A DNA stretch of 64,000 bases. Origin: Sulfurospirillaceae bacterium (GTDB lineage: Bacteria; Campylobacterota; Campylobacteria; Campylobacterales; Sulfurospirillaceae). Position numbers and translations under genes: made by a program. Of the stretch, positions 1 to 8,224 are shown one piece after another. The stretch covers positions 1 through 64,000 of the forward strand of contig JAQUGO010000010.1 in NCBI GenBank assembly GCA_028684065.1, given 5' to 3'. Positions within the stretch are counted from its first letter, which is position 1. Every line of letters starts with the position of its first letter. The notes below the pieces were generated by a model. That model saw only the letters and a list, made by a program, of their open reading frames with translations. It made no database searches and was not told the origin of the DNA.

Positions 1-421
1 GCTTCAAACCTGCTTTACCAGCGCCATAGATAACCAGTGTTTTATCTTTTTGAATTCGACTTCGGTTAATAACGAAATAATAAAAATACATCAAAAAATT
101 AATGGCAAATAAATACAAAAAGAGTTCAGAGAAAAGAAGATAAAGGAAAAAATGCCCATAATAAAAAGGAGCATACACACAAAATGCAACAATGTACACG
201 AAACTTTTAATTAAAAATGTTTTTTGCGTTACCTTAGACCATGACAACGAAAAATCTTTAAAAATAAAAATTGAAGCTAACACACGGATTGCAGTAACCA
301 TCATGACAAATTGTAATTCAAAAGGTTTATGAAATACCCAAAATGTCCATGCAAAAGTTACAGTACTTAAAAATATAATAATAAGGATATTTAAAATTCT
401 TTTATCAATATTGAAAATCAC
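1..421 (-). CDS. Membrane-bound NDP-sugar 4,6-dehydratase, N-terminal part (PglF/WbpM/CapD family)
   Basis: Only the first 140 codons lie in the window; the gene runs off the left edge. It starts with GTG at 421, overlapping the stop of the upstream transferase gene as GTGA. The visible part has about four hydrophobic segments followed by the stretch KTLVIYGAGKAGLK, which is the linker and first glycine-rich NAD-binding motif of this family. Family members convert UDP-GlcNAc to the 4-keto-6-deoxy sugar at the inner membrane. The order epimerase/reductase, initiating transferase, dehydratase matches the wbpV-wbpL-wbpM arrangement known from Pseudomonas O-antigen loci, so the product is probably the precursor of QuiNAc or FucNAc. 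The catalytic domain is not visible, so the assignment is by topology, motif and context. Confidence 0.75.
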   Translation of the reverse strand, partial: MIFNIDKRILNILIIIFLSTVTFAWTFWVFHKPFELQFVMMVTAIRVLASIFIFKDFSLSWSKVTQKTFLIKSFVYIVAFCVYAPFYYGHFFLYLLFSELFLYLFAINFLMYFYYFVINRSRIQKDKTLVIYGAGKAGLK

Positions 422-1389
422 GCAAACTTCTTTCTATTGTCTACAAATTTTGTCACACTATAAAGCAATGCAATAGCTAAGATAAAACAGATCAACAATA
501 ATGCTTGAAAATGAAAGGCAATATACCCTAATATCGCTAAAACAACATTGAAAAGCAGTGATGCAACAACAACTTTAGAATGAATCCAACCACTTTGAGT
601 GAGCCTTTGGTATGCATGTTTACGATGTGCTTGAGAGAGCTTTTCGCCATTTTTATAACGACGGTACAGCGTCAATGTAGCATCAAACCAAAAAAGGCCA
701 AAAAGAATCAACCATATCAAAAGAGAAGTTCCATGGTTTTGATGATAGATTGCAAAAATTGCCACAGTATATCCCAAAAGTGTGCTTCCAACATCACCCA
801 TAAATATCTTGGCCTTATGCCAATTCCATACTAAAAATCCCCACACTGACACAATAAGCACTAAAAAATAATCCCCACCGAACAATAGCCACCCCGCACT
901 TCCTAAAAACACTGCTTCACTTCCAGCATAACCATCAATTCCATCGAGGAAATTATAAAGATTGATGAACCATATGATGCCAAAAAATGCCAAGGTATTG
1001 GTAACAATTTGATTTTCTAGGACAAAAAAACCAAAGTCTATCCGAGTTAATCCACCTAAGAGAAAAAGTCCTAAAGCACTAATACTGGCTTGGACAAAAA
1101 GTCGTAACTTTGGGCTTAGCTCATATAAATCATCCATATAACTTACTAAAGAAAGGATGATTCCGAGCATAAGTGCATAAAATAAACGAACATCCAAATC
1201 TTTACATGTAAACAAATAAATCAATCCAAAAAACCAACACACAGCAATAGCGATACCTCCGCCATGAGGTGTGGGAACACTATGCGAGCTGCGTTCATTG
1301 GGAATATCTAAGAGTGATTTTTTTAAAGCAATCGTGCGTATCAAATAGGTCAACCCAAGAGAAAATAAAAAAAGAGTGCCATAGATCAT
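418..1389 (-). CDS. Undecaprenyl-phosphate glycosyl-1-phosphate transferase (WbpL/WecA/MraY family)
   Basis: Polytopic membrane enzyme of 323 residues that would transfer a sugar-1-phosphate from a UDP-sugar onto undecaprenyl phosphate and so start a polysaccharide repeat unit. Family motifs are in order: PHGGG near residue 41, MDD at 85-87, NLYNFLDGIDG at 143-153, MGDVGS at 197-202 and the cytoplasmic HRKHAYQR loop near 255-262. The start codon overlaps the stop of the epimerase gene (ATGA) and the stop overlaps the start of the dehydratase gene, so all three are one transcript. By analogy to WbpL the substrate may be UDP-QuiNAc or UDP-FucNAc; this is inference. A second enzyme of the same family lies at 24467-25483. 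Confidence 0.9.
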   Translation of the reverse strand: MIYGTLFLFSLGLTYLIRTIALKKSLLDIPNERSSHSVPTPHGGGIAIAVCWFFGLIYLFTCKDLDVRLFYALMLGIILSLVSYMDDLYELSPKLRLFVQASISALGLFLLGGLTRIDFGFFVLENQIVTNTLAFFGIIWFINLYNFLDGIDGYAGSEAVFLGSAGWLLFGGDYFLVLIVSVWGFLVWNWHKAKIFMGDVGSTLLGYTVAIFAIYHQNHGTSLLIWLILFGLFWFDATLTLYRRYKNGEKLSQAHRKHAYQRLTQSGWIHSKVVVASLLFNVVLAILGYIAFHFQALLLICFILAIALLYSVTKFVDNRKKFA

Positions 1390-2225
1390 TGCTTATCACC
1401 TTCAATCATCATCCGTATCCCTTCTTCCGCACTGTAAGGATTTTCAAACCCAAGAATTTTTTTGGTTTGAGCATTATCTACTTCTAAACTTTGAAATAAG
1501 CGTTTGTATAATGATGGTTTGAGCCATTTTAACAGTGTTGGAAATAACGGAATAGCGAGCAAATAAATTTTTTTATGCATCGCCGAAGCAATCAGTTTTA
1601 TCAATTCCGTCGTCGAAAGTGCTCTATCGTCACTCGCCAAAAAAATACCACCTTGACTTGTTTGGATAATCATATCGACTAAAGCACAAAGATTGCCCAC
1701 GTAGACAAAGCTTCGTCTATTTGAAATACCTCCAAAAGGTAGTATTGGAATTTTAGCGATAAGATGTGTAAGGTTTTTAATATTGGCTTTTACTCCATAT
1801 CCGTAAACAATGGGCGTTCTTATAATGCTCACTTTAAAGCTTTCATCTTCTAATTTTAGTAACGCATTTTCAGCCTTTAGCTTACTTTTTCCGTACTCAT
1901 CTTGCGGTTTACATGTAAAGCTTTCAGTGTAAACTTCATCACTCTCTTCACCGTATACTTTGACCGTACTCATAAAAACAAAATGCCGAACTCCTGATTC
2001 TTTCGCTTTTCTTGCCAATTGTAACGTCTGAGTAACATTCACATTTTCATACGCTTCAGCACTTGCGCCACCCATCTGATGCACCAAAGCCGAGAGATGA
2101 AACACCACATCGACAGCCTTTACATGTAAAGCTTCAAAGTTATCTTGCAAAAAACTAAATTTTTTTATCTCATAACTATCTTTGTATTGATTTGTAAAAT
2201 AGCTTCCTATGAGTACTCTACCCAT
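1386..2225 (-). CDS. Truncated or altered NAD-dependent sugar epimerase/reductase lacking the glycine-rich loop
   Basis: SDR-family protein of 279 residues from the ATG at 2225; a TTG at 2228 is an alternative. It is a close paralogue of the gene at 3496-4344: both have the LSALVHQ segment, the YGKSK/YGRSK catalytic Tyr-Lys motif and near-identical C-termini. The other copy opens MKILITGASGFVGSYF, whereas this one opens MGRVLIGSYF, so the TGASGFV portion that binds the dinucleotide phosphates is absent. The gene begins directly after the stop of the ATPase gene (2229). Either a seven-codon deletion or a 5-prime rearrangement linked to the ATPase gene would explain it. NAD binding is probably lost, so it may be a decaying duplicate, although the rest of the frame is intact. 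Confidence 0.75.
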   Translation of the reverse strand: MGRVLIGSYFTNQYKDSYEIKKFSFLQDNFEALHVKAVDVVFHLSALVHQMGGASAEAYENVNVTQTLQLARKAKESGVRHFVFMSTVKVYGEESDEVYTESFTCKPQDEYGKSKLKAENALLKLEDESFKVSIIRTPIVYGYGVKANIKNLTHLIAKIPILPFGGISNRRSFVYVGNLCALVDMIIQTSQGGIFLASDDRALSTTELIKLIASAMHKKIYLLAIPLFPTLLKWLKPSLYKRLFQSLEVDNAQTKKILGFENPYSAEEGIRMMIEGDKQ

Positions 2226-2228
2226 CAA

Positions 2229-3350
2229 TCAAGCTTTACTCATTTGTTTTAACCAATACTCAAATAATGGATCTTGAAGATAGTATCCTTCGCTATTTTT
2301 ATCCACTATATCTCTTTCAAGCAAGTTTTTAAGTGCTATTTGTAACGAGCCTGATTTGATTTTATATTTTGCAAGGTATTGCTCGTCGTATACGTTTTGC
2401 CCATTTTTTTCGATTATTATCTTGAGTGTTTTTTTCTGATTTGATGTTAAATTATCATATTCTACTAAAAACAAATCTTCTTCTCTACCCATTATTATTT
2501 TTAAAGCTTTTTCAAATAAAGATACATTGGCCTCGTTTTGAGTAATGTTCCATATCTCATAAGCAAACTGCTGTGTATAGTAAGGGAAACCTTTTGTGAT
2601 CGTTAGTATCTTATCTACAACCGTACCATCTATCTTTTTACCTGTATTTGCATACCTTGATAAGATAAACTCTTTCCATGAATTAGCATTAATTTCTTTG
2701 ATTTTAAAGTGCTTTACTGATTTGTAAAATGGCCTATTTTTATCTAAAAACATTTGATGAAGCAAACTCTTCTTGCTTCCCATGAAAATATAGGCTATTT
2801 TATTGGAATGCAATTGCAACACGCTTCGTAGTTTTGACTCGAGCTTTAGGTTGGTTATTTCTTGAAATTCATCAAATACTATGACTATCTTCTTACCATT
2901 TTTTACAAAAGAGAGTGGGATATTGAGAACTTCTTCAAATGTTTTATCGATATCTTCACCACCCAATACCAAAGAAAAATTTGGATTTCCGTTCTCATCA
3001 AAAGATACATTGATATTCGGTCGTATTTTCAAAATAGATTTAAAAAAATTTATAATTTTGTCCGTTGGCTCTTCTAGCGTTTTTGCTAAAGCATTAAAAT
3101 ACTTATTTATAAACTCTTCAACCGTAGATAGATACATCAGATCAAAAAACACATATTTTACGGAATCAGTTTTTTCCAACTCTTTTAAAGCTTTAAGAAT
3201 CAAAGAGGTCTTACCAAATCTTCTTGGTGCATAAATCAAGGTATTCAATCCTGCTAGCATATCTATCTTGATATCTTTTAGTTCTTCCACTCTATTGCAA
3301 AAGTACTCATCTTCAATAATCCCACCATAATAAAAAGGGTTTGACGGCAT
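2229..3350 (-). CDS. AAA-type ATPase of the archaeal ATPase (ATPase_2) family, lone gene
   Basis: Predicted 373-residue cytoplasmic ATPase. It has a Walker A motif APRRFGKTS at 41-49, a Walker B motif VFDEFQE near 158-164, a sensor-like YIFMGSKKS segment, and a C-terminal region that reads like a winged-helix domain (SGSLQIALKNLLERDIVDK). The N-terminal NPFYYGG and RVEEL elements are typical of this family, which is common in archaea and scattered in bacteria, usually as stand-alone genes of unknown role. It has no relation to sugar metabolism, sits between two paralogous epimerase genes and has its own 145-base upstream gap. That position suggests insertion into a tandem duplication. Role unknown. 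Confidence 0.85.
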   Translation of the reverse strand: MPSNPFYYGGIIEDEYFCNRVEELKDIKIDMLAGLNTLIYAPRRFGKTSLILKALKELEKTDSVKYVFFDLMYLSTVEEFINKYFNALAKTLEEPTDKIINFFKSILKIRPNINVSFDENGNPNFSLVLGGEDIDKTFEEVLNIPLSFVKNGKKIVIVFDEFQEITNLKLESKLRSVLQLHSNKIAYIFMGSKKSLLHQMFLDKNRPFYKSVKHFKIKEINANSWKEFILSRYANTGKKIDGTVVDKILTITKGFPYYTQQFAYEIWNITQNEANVSLFEKALKIIMGREEDLFLVEYDNLTSNQKKTLKIIIEKNGQNVYDEQYLAKYKIKSGSLQIALKNLLERDIVDKNSEGYYLQDPLFEYWLKQMSKA

Positions 3351-3495
3351 CAGGTTCTCTCTTTATTTTTTTTACATAATACTAAAAACATAATGTATAT
3401 TTTATTAAATTCTATGCTTTCTTGTAGTGTGAATCATTATATTTTGCTAAAAATCGTATCAACAACTTATAAATCTATTTTAAATCAATCAGAAC
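3351..3495 (-). promoter_or_regulatory. AT-rich gap, probable promoter region of the ATPase gene
   Basis: This 145-base gap between the intact epimerase gene and the ATPase gene is unusual in a region where neighbours overlap. Read on the minus strand it is very AT-rich with several TATA-like hexamers (for example TATACATTATG and TAGTATTATG), and an AGAGAG stretch lies before the ATPase ATG. No exact promoter can be fixed by eye. The gap supports independent expression of the ATPase gene. Confidence 0.35.
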
Positions 3496-4344
3496 TTATT
3501 TCAAACCATTCACCATTAAAGCTATTCCCTCTTCTGTCGTATAGGGATTTTCAAAATCTAGCACTTTTTTACTCCAAGCGTTATCCACAACCAAGTCACA
3601 AAACAACCGTCTATATAAAGATGGTTTAAACCACTTTAACAAAACTCCAAACATCTTTACATGTAAAAGATACATCTTCTTCTTTTTTGCCTTTGCGATA
3701 AGTTCTATAAGTTTTGAAGTGCTTATGGCTTCATCATCACTAGCTAGAAAGATACCTGATGCTTTTTGAGTTATAACAACATCTACCAAGTGACAAAGAT
3801 TGCCAACATAGACAAAGCTTCTTTGATTATCTATGCCACCAAAAGGTAGTATAGAGACATGCTCCACCAAGCGCATCAAGCTTTTGATGTTACCAGGGGC
3901 ATTGGACCCATATACCATCGGAGGTCTTAGAATTGAAACTGTAAAAAACTCATCTTCTAACTCTTGCAGTTTTTTTTCAGCCTCTAACTTACTCCGACCA
4001 TAGGGTGTACTTGGATTTAAATGTGAATTTTCATCGATATACGTTAAAGAAGTATCATAAACAGCGATCGTACTCATAAAAATAAAATGCTTAACCCCAC
4101 TCTCTTTAGCTTTTCTCGCCAATGCCACTGTATAGTCAATATTGATTTTTATATACTCTTCTTCCAAAGCTTTGGGTTGATGCACCAACGCCGAAAGATG
4201 CAAAACCACATCAACATCTTTTACATGTAAAGCTCTAAAATCATCTTTTAAAAAACTAAACGTTTTTATCTCATACTTATCTTTGTACTTATCTACAAAA
4301 TAAGACCCGACAAACCCACTTGCACCAGTAATTAAAATCTTCAT
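3496..4344 (-). CDS. NAD-dependent sugar epimerase/4-reductase (extended SDR, WbpV-like)
   Basis: Intact 282-residue extended SDR. The Rossmann glycine motif GASGFVG is at 7-13, the LHLSAL NAD-binding strand is near 48-53, STIAVY supplies the active-site Ser and YGRSK at 115-119 the catalytic Tyr and Lys. With the WbpL-like transferase and the WbpM-like dehydratase downstream it probably reduces or epimerises a UDP-4-keto-6-deoxy-HexNAc to give UDP-QuiNAc or UDP-FucNAc; the exact product cannot be read from sequence. The ATG overlaps the stop of the upstream glycosyltransferase (ATGA). Two copies of the recurring TTACATGTAA palindrome lie in this gene (3657 and 4221); the one at 4221 is in the same ALHVK context as a site in the truncated paralogue. 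Confidence 0.85.
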   Translation of the reverse strand: MKILITGASGFVGSYFVDKYKDKYEIKTFSFLKDDFRALHVKDVDVVLHLSALVHQPKALEEEYIKINIDYTVALARKAKESGVKHFIFMSTIAVYDTSLTYIDENSHLNPSTPYGRSKLEAEKKLQELEDEFFTVSILRPPMVYGSNAPGNIKSLMRLVEHVSILPFGGIDNQRSFVYVGNLCHLVDVVITQKASGIFLASDDEAISTSKLIELIAKAKKKKMYLLHVKMFGVLLKWFKPSLYRRLFCDLVVDNAWSKKVLDFENPYTTEEGIALMVNGLK

Positions 4345-5087
4345 TTTCGCATCAACCCTAAAAGCTTACTAGGATATTTTAATAAAATTAACCATATATT
4401 TGTTTTGATGCCATTTTCTCTACACACGCGTAACTGCTCTAAAGTGTTAATGTAAAGACTTTTTAGCGATGTACTCACTCCCCCTACTCTCATTTTTATG
4501 ATAGCCTCTGGTAGATATGCATAGCTAATTTTATACGTATATAAAAACCTCGCCATCAAATCAAAATCTGCCGCTATCTTGTAGTCTGTTTTAAAATAAC
4601 CATACTTTTCATATATCTCTCTTTTAACAAAAAAAGTCGGATGTGCTGGATACATTGCTTTTTTAAAATTTGCAGGGAAACATGTACTACTATCATAATA
4701 ACGCACAGTCTTTTCTAAATCATTCGCTTTTACATAGACAAGATCAGCAAAAATACTATCAACATTATTAGCCTTTAAAACATTTATCACTTTTTCTATC
4801 ACACATTCATCCATATAAAAATCATCGCTATTGAGTATCCCAACAATATCTCCAGAAGCTAATGCCAAGCCTTTGTTCATGGCATCATAAAGCCCATTAT
4901 CTGGCTCACTTACAAACTTTGAGATTTTATCACCATAGCTTTGCACTATCTCCACCGTTCCATCCGTACTTGCACCATCGATGATGATATATTCTATATT
5001 TTTATAAGTCTGTCCAAGAACTGAGTCAATAGCATCTTTTATCGTTTGTGCATTGTTCCACACTACTGTTATGATGGATATTTTCAT
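4341..5087 (-). CDS. Family 2 glycosyltransferase
   Basis: 248-residue GT-A fold transferase. The N-terminus KISIITVVWNN and the IIIDGASTDGT segment at about 34-44 are the nucleotide-binding part of GT2 enzymes, and NSDDF at 86-90 is the metal-binding DXD region. It would add one sugar to the lipid-linked repeat unit on the cytoplasmic face of the inner membrane. The start overlaps the stop of the upstream glycosyltransferase (TAATG) and the stop overlaps the epimerase start. Donor and acceptor sugars cannot be deduced. Confidence 0.9.
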   Translation of the reverse strand: MKISIITVVWNNAQTIKDAIDSVLGQTYKNIEYIIIDGASTDGTVEIVQSYGDKISKFVSEPDNGLYDAMNKGLALASGDIVGILNSDDFYMDECVIEKVINVLKANNVDSIFADLVYVKANDLEKTVRYYDSSTCFPANFKKAMYPAHPTFFVKREIYEKYGYFKTDYKIAADFDLMARFLYTYKISYAYLPEAIIKMRVGGVSTSLKSLYINTLEQLRVCRENGIKTNIWLILLKYPSKLLGLMRK

Positions 5088-6157
5088 TACTTTTTCATTA
5101 CTATTCTATTTAAATTATCTATATACTGTTCTAAACTATATTTTTCTTTGGCTACTTGATGATTATATATTTGAATTTGTTTCAATTTTTCTTTGTCAAT
5201 TATCAAGTTTTTAATACCATCTACTAAACTATCAACTGATTTGGTTTCTACTATCATACCATTTTCACTAAAGACAACGGCAGGAAGATATTTATAGTTT
5301 GTAGTCACTATAGCATTTTTACAAGCCATTGCTTCTATAATAGATATTGGAAAAGCTTCTGATTTATAATAACTAGGTAATACAAATATATCTGATTTTT
5401 GTAGTACTCTAGCTTTTCTTTCTCCAAATATTTTTCCTACATATTTTATTCTATCATGATGATATATTTTATTTTGAAACTTTTCTTTCACTTCATCTAT
5501 GCTCATGTACTCATCAGCTATGTATTCACCCGCTATATTCAAGTAAATATTGTCATATTCTTTACTTAGTATTTCAAAAGCATCTATAAGTTCAAATATT
5601 CCTTTACTACTCATAATATTTGAAAAGTAAACTAGATTTATCTTATCATCATCTTTTTCTTCTAACTTTTCATTCAACTCTTTGTCATAAAAATTTGGAA
5701 CAATTTCTACATTCATCTCAGGAAAATCTACAAATTGTTCTTTCATACTATCAAGAAGCACAATTGAAATATCTACTTTAGTATAACTTTTAATAAGTAT
5801 CTTTTGGTACCATTTTGGACTTGTATCTAAAAATTCTTTAAAATCTGAACCATGAAGATGATTTACTATATTTACATCTTTTAAACTTACAAGATTTATA
5901 AGTAAAATATCTTTGATACTACCTAGAATACTTCTACTACATGTAAAATACACTATATCATACTTGCTAAATATTACTTTCATACTTATAGATAAAAGTG
6001 TTTTAAAAGTAGCAAATATTTTCCCTATCTTTGATTTATTTTCTAAATTTGTATTTATTAGTATTCTTTTATCTTCATTTATACTTTCTACAAATCGTGT
6101 AAAAGCAAGAGACTGTCCATGAATAGGAGGAAAAATTGGACCTATTAATAATATCAA
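5087..6157 (-). CDS. Family 4 (GT-B) glycosyltransferase
   Basis: 356 residues with two Rossmann-like halves. The N-terminus MILLIGPIFPPIHGQS is the acceptor domain loop typical of this group, and the C-terminal half contains the donor-binding region with SEAFPISIIEAMACKNAIV, matching the E-X7-E type motif of GT4 enzymes. It probably adds a sugar to the repeat unit. It sits between the acetyltransferase gene (2-base gap) and the GT2 gene (1-base stop/start overlap), so it is part of the same transcript. Substrate unknown. Confidence 0.88.
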   Translation of the reverse strand: MILLIGPIFPPIHGQSLAFTRFVESINEDKRILINTNLENKSKIGKIFATFKTLLSISMKVIFSKYDIVYFTCSRSILGSIKDILLINLVSLKDVNIVNHLHGSDFKEFLDTSPKWYQKILIKSYTKVDISIVLLDSMKEQFVDFPEMNVEIVPNFYDKELNEKLEEKDDDKINLVYFSNIMSSKGIFELIDAFEILSKEYDNIYLNIAGEYIADEYMSIDEVKEKFQNKIYHHDRIKYVGKIFGERKARVLQKSDIFVLPSYYKSEAFPISIIEAMACKNAIVTTNYKYLPAVVFSENGMIVETKSVDSLVDGIKNLIIDKEKLKQIQIYNHQVAKEKYSLEQYIDNLNRIVMKK

Positions 6158-6159
6158 TT

Positions 6160-6663
6160 TTATATCCTTTTTTTTATAAAAACAGCAGGATTTCCAGCCA
6201 CTATACTATTTTTCTGAATATTTTTAACTACTACAGCTCCAGCCCCAATTACAACATTATCCTCTATTGAAATATTTCCTAAAATAACACAATTCGAGCC
6301 AATTTCCACATTATTTCCAATTGTAGGAGATTCTAAAGAATTTTCTGATTTGTTACCAACAGTAGTACAATGCCTTAATACAACATTATCCCCAATTATC
6401 GTATTTTTGTTAATAATTAGTGATTGACCATGGTGAATTATTATGTTTTCCCCTATTTTTGTCTTAAATGAAATTTCACAATTCAATAAAAATTCAGTAT
6501 ATATTTTATACAAAATAATAATTGGTGTACATAAAATATAAAAGCACATTCTATTCATTTTTGAATATAAATAAAAAAGTATTCTATACATAAACAGCAT
6601 AAAAAAAATTTTAAACACATTATTTTTAAAATCCGATAACACTAAAGAAATTATATTTTTCAT
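6160..6663 (-). CDS. Hexapeptide-repeat O-acetyltransferase (serine acetyltransferase-like)
   Basis: 167 residues. From about residue 66 on, imperfect hexapeptide repeats (IGENIIIHHG, IGDNVVLRH, IGNNVEIGSNCVI, IEDNVVIGAGAVV) predict a left-handed beta-helix, ending in the SIVAGNPAVFIKKR closing segment seen in CysE/WcaB/NodL-type acetyltransferases. Histidines in HHG and RHCTTVG fit the catalytic positions of the family. The N-terminal third is hydrophobic. In this context it most likely acetylates a sugar of the polysaccharide. Neighbours abut with gaps of 1-2 bases. Confidence 0.85.
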   Translation of the reverse strand: MKNIISLVLSDFKNNVFKIFFMLFMYRILFYLYSKMNRMCFYILCTPIIILYKIYTEFLLNCEISFKTKIGENIIIHHGQSLIINKNTIIGDNVVLRHCTTVGNKSENSLESPTIGNNVEIGSNCVILGNISIEDNVVIGAGAVVVKNIQKNSIVAGNPAVFIKKRI

Positions 6664-6664
6664 A

Positions 6665-6979
6665 CTATTTTATTCTTACTTTATTTTGTATTTTTAAAAA
6701 AGGAAATACTAAAAAAGACATTACTATTGTAACAAACATAGTTCTGTTTACAAAATAATCTCCAAAAAGCATTAAAAAGAAAAGCATTAAAAAGAATACA
6801 TAAATTCCAACAAAATTAATCTTTTTAGCCAGTAAAATCAATGCACTATAAATGGAAAAAACTAAGATCATTTCCAACCAATAAAAATACCCAAAATCTA
6901 AAAAATAGGGTTGGATAAATGTTGTTGCATTAAAGCCCTCACCTACATAGAGATTGGAAGTATTGATTAATAGTTTCAT
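6665..6979 (-). pseudogene. C-terminal remnant of a second Wzy-like polymerase
   Basis: This 104-residue membrane protein aligns by eye with the last quarter of the full-length polymerase immediately upstream. Its FNATTFIQPYFLDFGYF region matches FNARTYLYPFYHDLHFA, and the same order of hydrophobic segments follows. It lacks the N-terminal three quarters. It starts with ATG overlapping the polymerase stop (ATGA), so it is still translated in principle. It is best read as the leftover of a duplicated or exchanged wzy gene. It also contains an exact 15-base tandem duplication (6766-6795) that repeats five residues, a further sign of relaxed selection. An alternative is a small accessory membrane protein. 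Confidence 0.6.
6766..6795. repeat. 15-base tandem duplication
   Basis: The unit AAAGCATTAAAAAGA occurs twice back to back at 6766-6780 and 6781-6795 inside the wzy remnant. It is in frame and duplicates the residues FLMLF. It is a simple slippage-type duplication. Confidence 0.9.
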
Positions 6980-8220
6980 TGTGACTCTACCTTAGATCTA
7001 AAATTTTTATTCCTTCCAACTCTTAACTTTTTATTGAAAAATATTATTATAAAAACAACCAAAAAAGGAAAAAATATAACAAGTTCACCAAAAAAATAGT
7101 TTCCAAACGCTGTAAAAAATATTGATTTTTGAAGTGCCATTACTAATAATAAATATAATATATTTTTATTTGAAAATTTTACAATCAAGGACAAAAACAA
7201 ACCCAATAAAAATGGATACAGTAAAATACCAGCAAAATGTAAATCATGATAAAAAGGGTACAAATAGGTTCTTGCATTAAAAAATAACGTATCATAATTA
7301 CATAAATTGAAAGAATTTAATTCATATTCATTATAAAAAAAAGGTTTTAACAAAAACTTCCAAGAATACCATACACCAGACATAGGGATATCTGCCCTGA
7401 TTAATTGGTGTAAGTTTTCGTAGTTAAATGCAATGTAAGAATAAACTGAACTGAAAACCATAGAAAGAATATCATCTCCAAATAATAAAAAAACACTACT
7501 ACCTTGTCCTAATCTTATAAATGAAAAGGATACTATAGCAATAAGAAGGATACTTAAAAATAAAAATATTTTTTTCCAAGTAAAATATTTTTTTCTATTA
7601 TAAAAATAAATAATAGCTAAGATTGAAATAAGCAGCCCTCCTCTTGATACACTAAATAACAATGAATATATAATAGTTGAAAAAATAAAAAAACTTATAA
7701 GTATATTCCTTCTAATATATCCTAAAGTACTATTCATATGAAGTTCAAAAAAAGCCATTATTCCAAGATATGGAATCATTAATTCGAAATAATTAATGAA
7801 TGGGATAGCTAGAGGAACAAGACTTTTTTTATCTGATGCATCTGAAAAAAATACCATTTCAAATCCAGTGCTTTTAAAACGAATAATAAAAGCAATAATT
7901 GACATGATCATTAAAAAATTAAATATTGACTTATACATTTTTGAATAATATATTTTGTTTTTTAGATTATCAGCTGCTTTTTCCGCTAATAAAATAGAAG
8001 GTATATAAAATGCAACACCACTTAAATATATAACTAACATCATTTCAGTATTCCAAATTCTTTGAAGAGAATGATTATAAAGAAAGTCCATTGATGATAA
8101 TGCAGACGGTAAATACCATAGTAATAAAAAAATTGCCTGAGGATTCAATTTATCTTTTGTAATTTTATATAATGAAATATACATGAAAAAACCAGTGATA
8201 AGCAAAATAAAACTAAACAT
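6976..8220 (-). CDS. wzy: Oligosaccharide repeat-unit polymerase, Wzy type
   Basis: 414 residues, almost entirely hydrophobic, with about ten to twelve predicted membrane segments and a large loop between the later ones (SGVWYSWKFLLKPFFYNEYE region). The pattern, SVSRGGLL in mid-protein and the TYLYPFYHDLHFAG segment resemble the O-antigen polymerase group that joins lipid-linked repeats in the periplasm. It is next to the flippase gene, the usual position of wzy. Wzy proteins are poorly conserved, so the call rests on topology, motif resemblance and context. Confidence 0.75.
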   Translation of the reverse strand: MFSFILLITGFFMYISLYKITKDKLNPQAIFLLLWYLPSALSSMDFLYNHSLQRIWNTEMMLVIYLSGVAFYIPSILLAEKAADNLKNKIYYSKMYKSIFNFLMIMSIIAFIIRFKSTGFEMVFFSDASDKKSLVPLAIPFINYFELMIPYLGIMAFFELHMNSTLGYIRRNILISFFIFSTIIYSLLFSVSRGGLLISILAIIYFYNRKKYFTWKKIFLFLSILLIAIVSFSFIRLGQGSSVFLLFGDDILSMVFSSVYSYIAFNYENLHQLIRADIPMSGVWYSWKFLLKPFFYNEYELNSFNLCNYDTLFFNARTYLYPFYHDLHFAGILLYPFLLGLFLSLIVKFSNKNILYLLLVMALQKSIFFTAFGNYFFGELVIFFPFLVVFIIIFFNKKLRVGRNKNFRSKVESQ

Positions 8221-8224
8221 AATT

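Noticed and set aside
580-834. Plus-strand reading frame opposite the WbpL-like gene
   Set aside because: It lies wholly within a well-supported gene on the other strand and shows no domain or ribosome-binding site. Many similar frames elsewhere (for example 16109-16426, 20721-21038, 40655-41005) were rejected for the same reason.
3393-3629. Plus-strand frame of 78 codons across the gap upstream of the ATPase gene
   Set aside because: Half of it is antisense to the intact epimerase gene; composition is that of AT-rich non-coding DNA, and the predicted protein has no recognisable feature.
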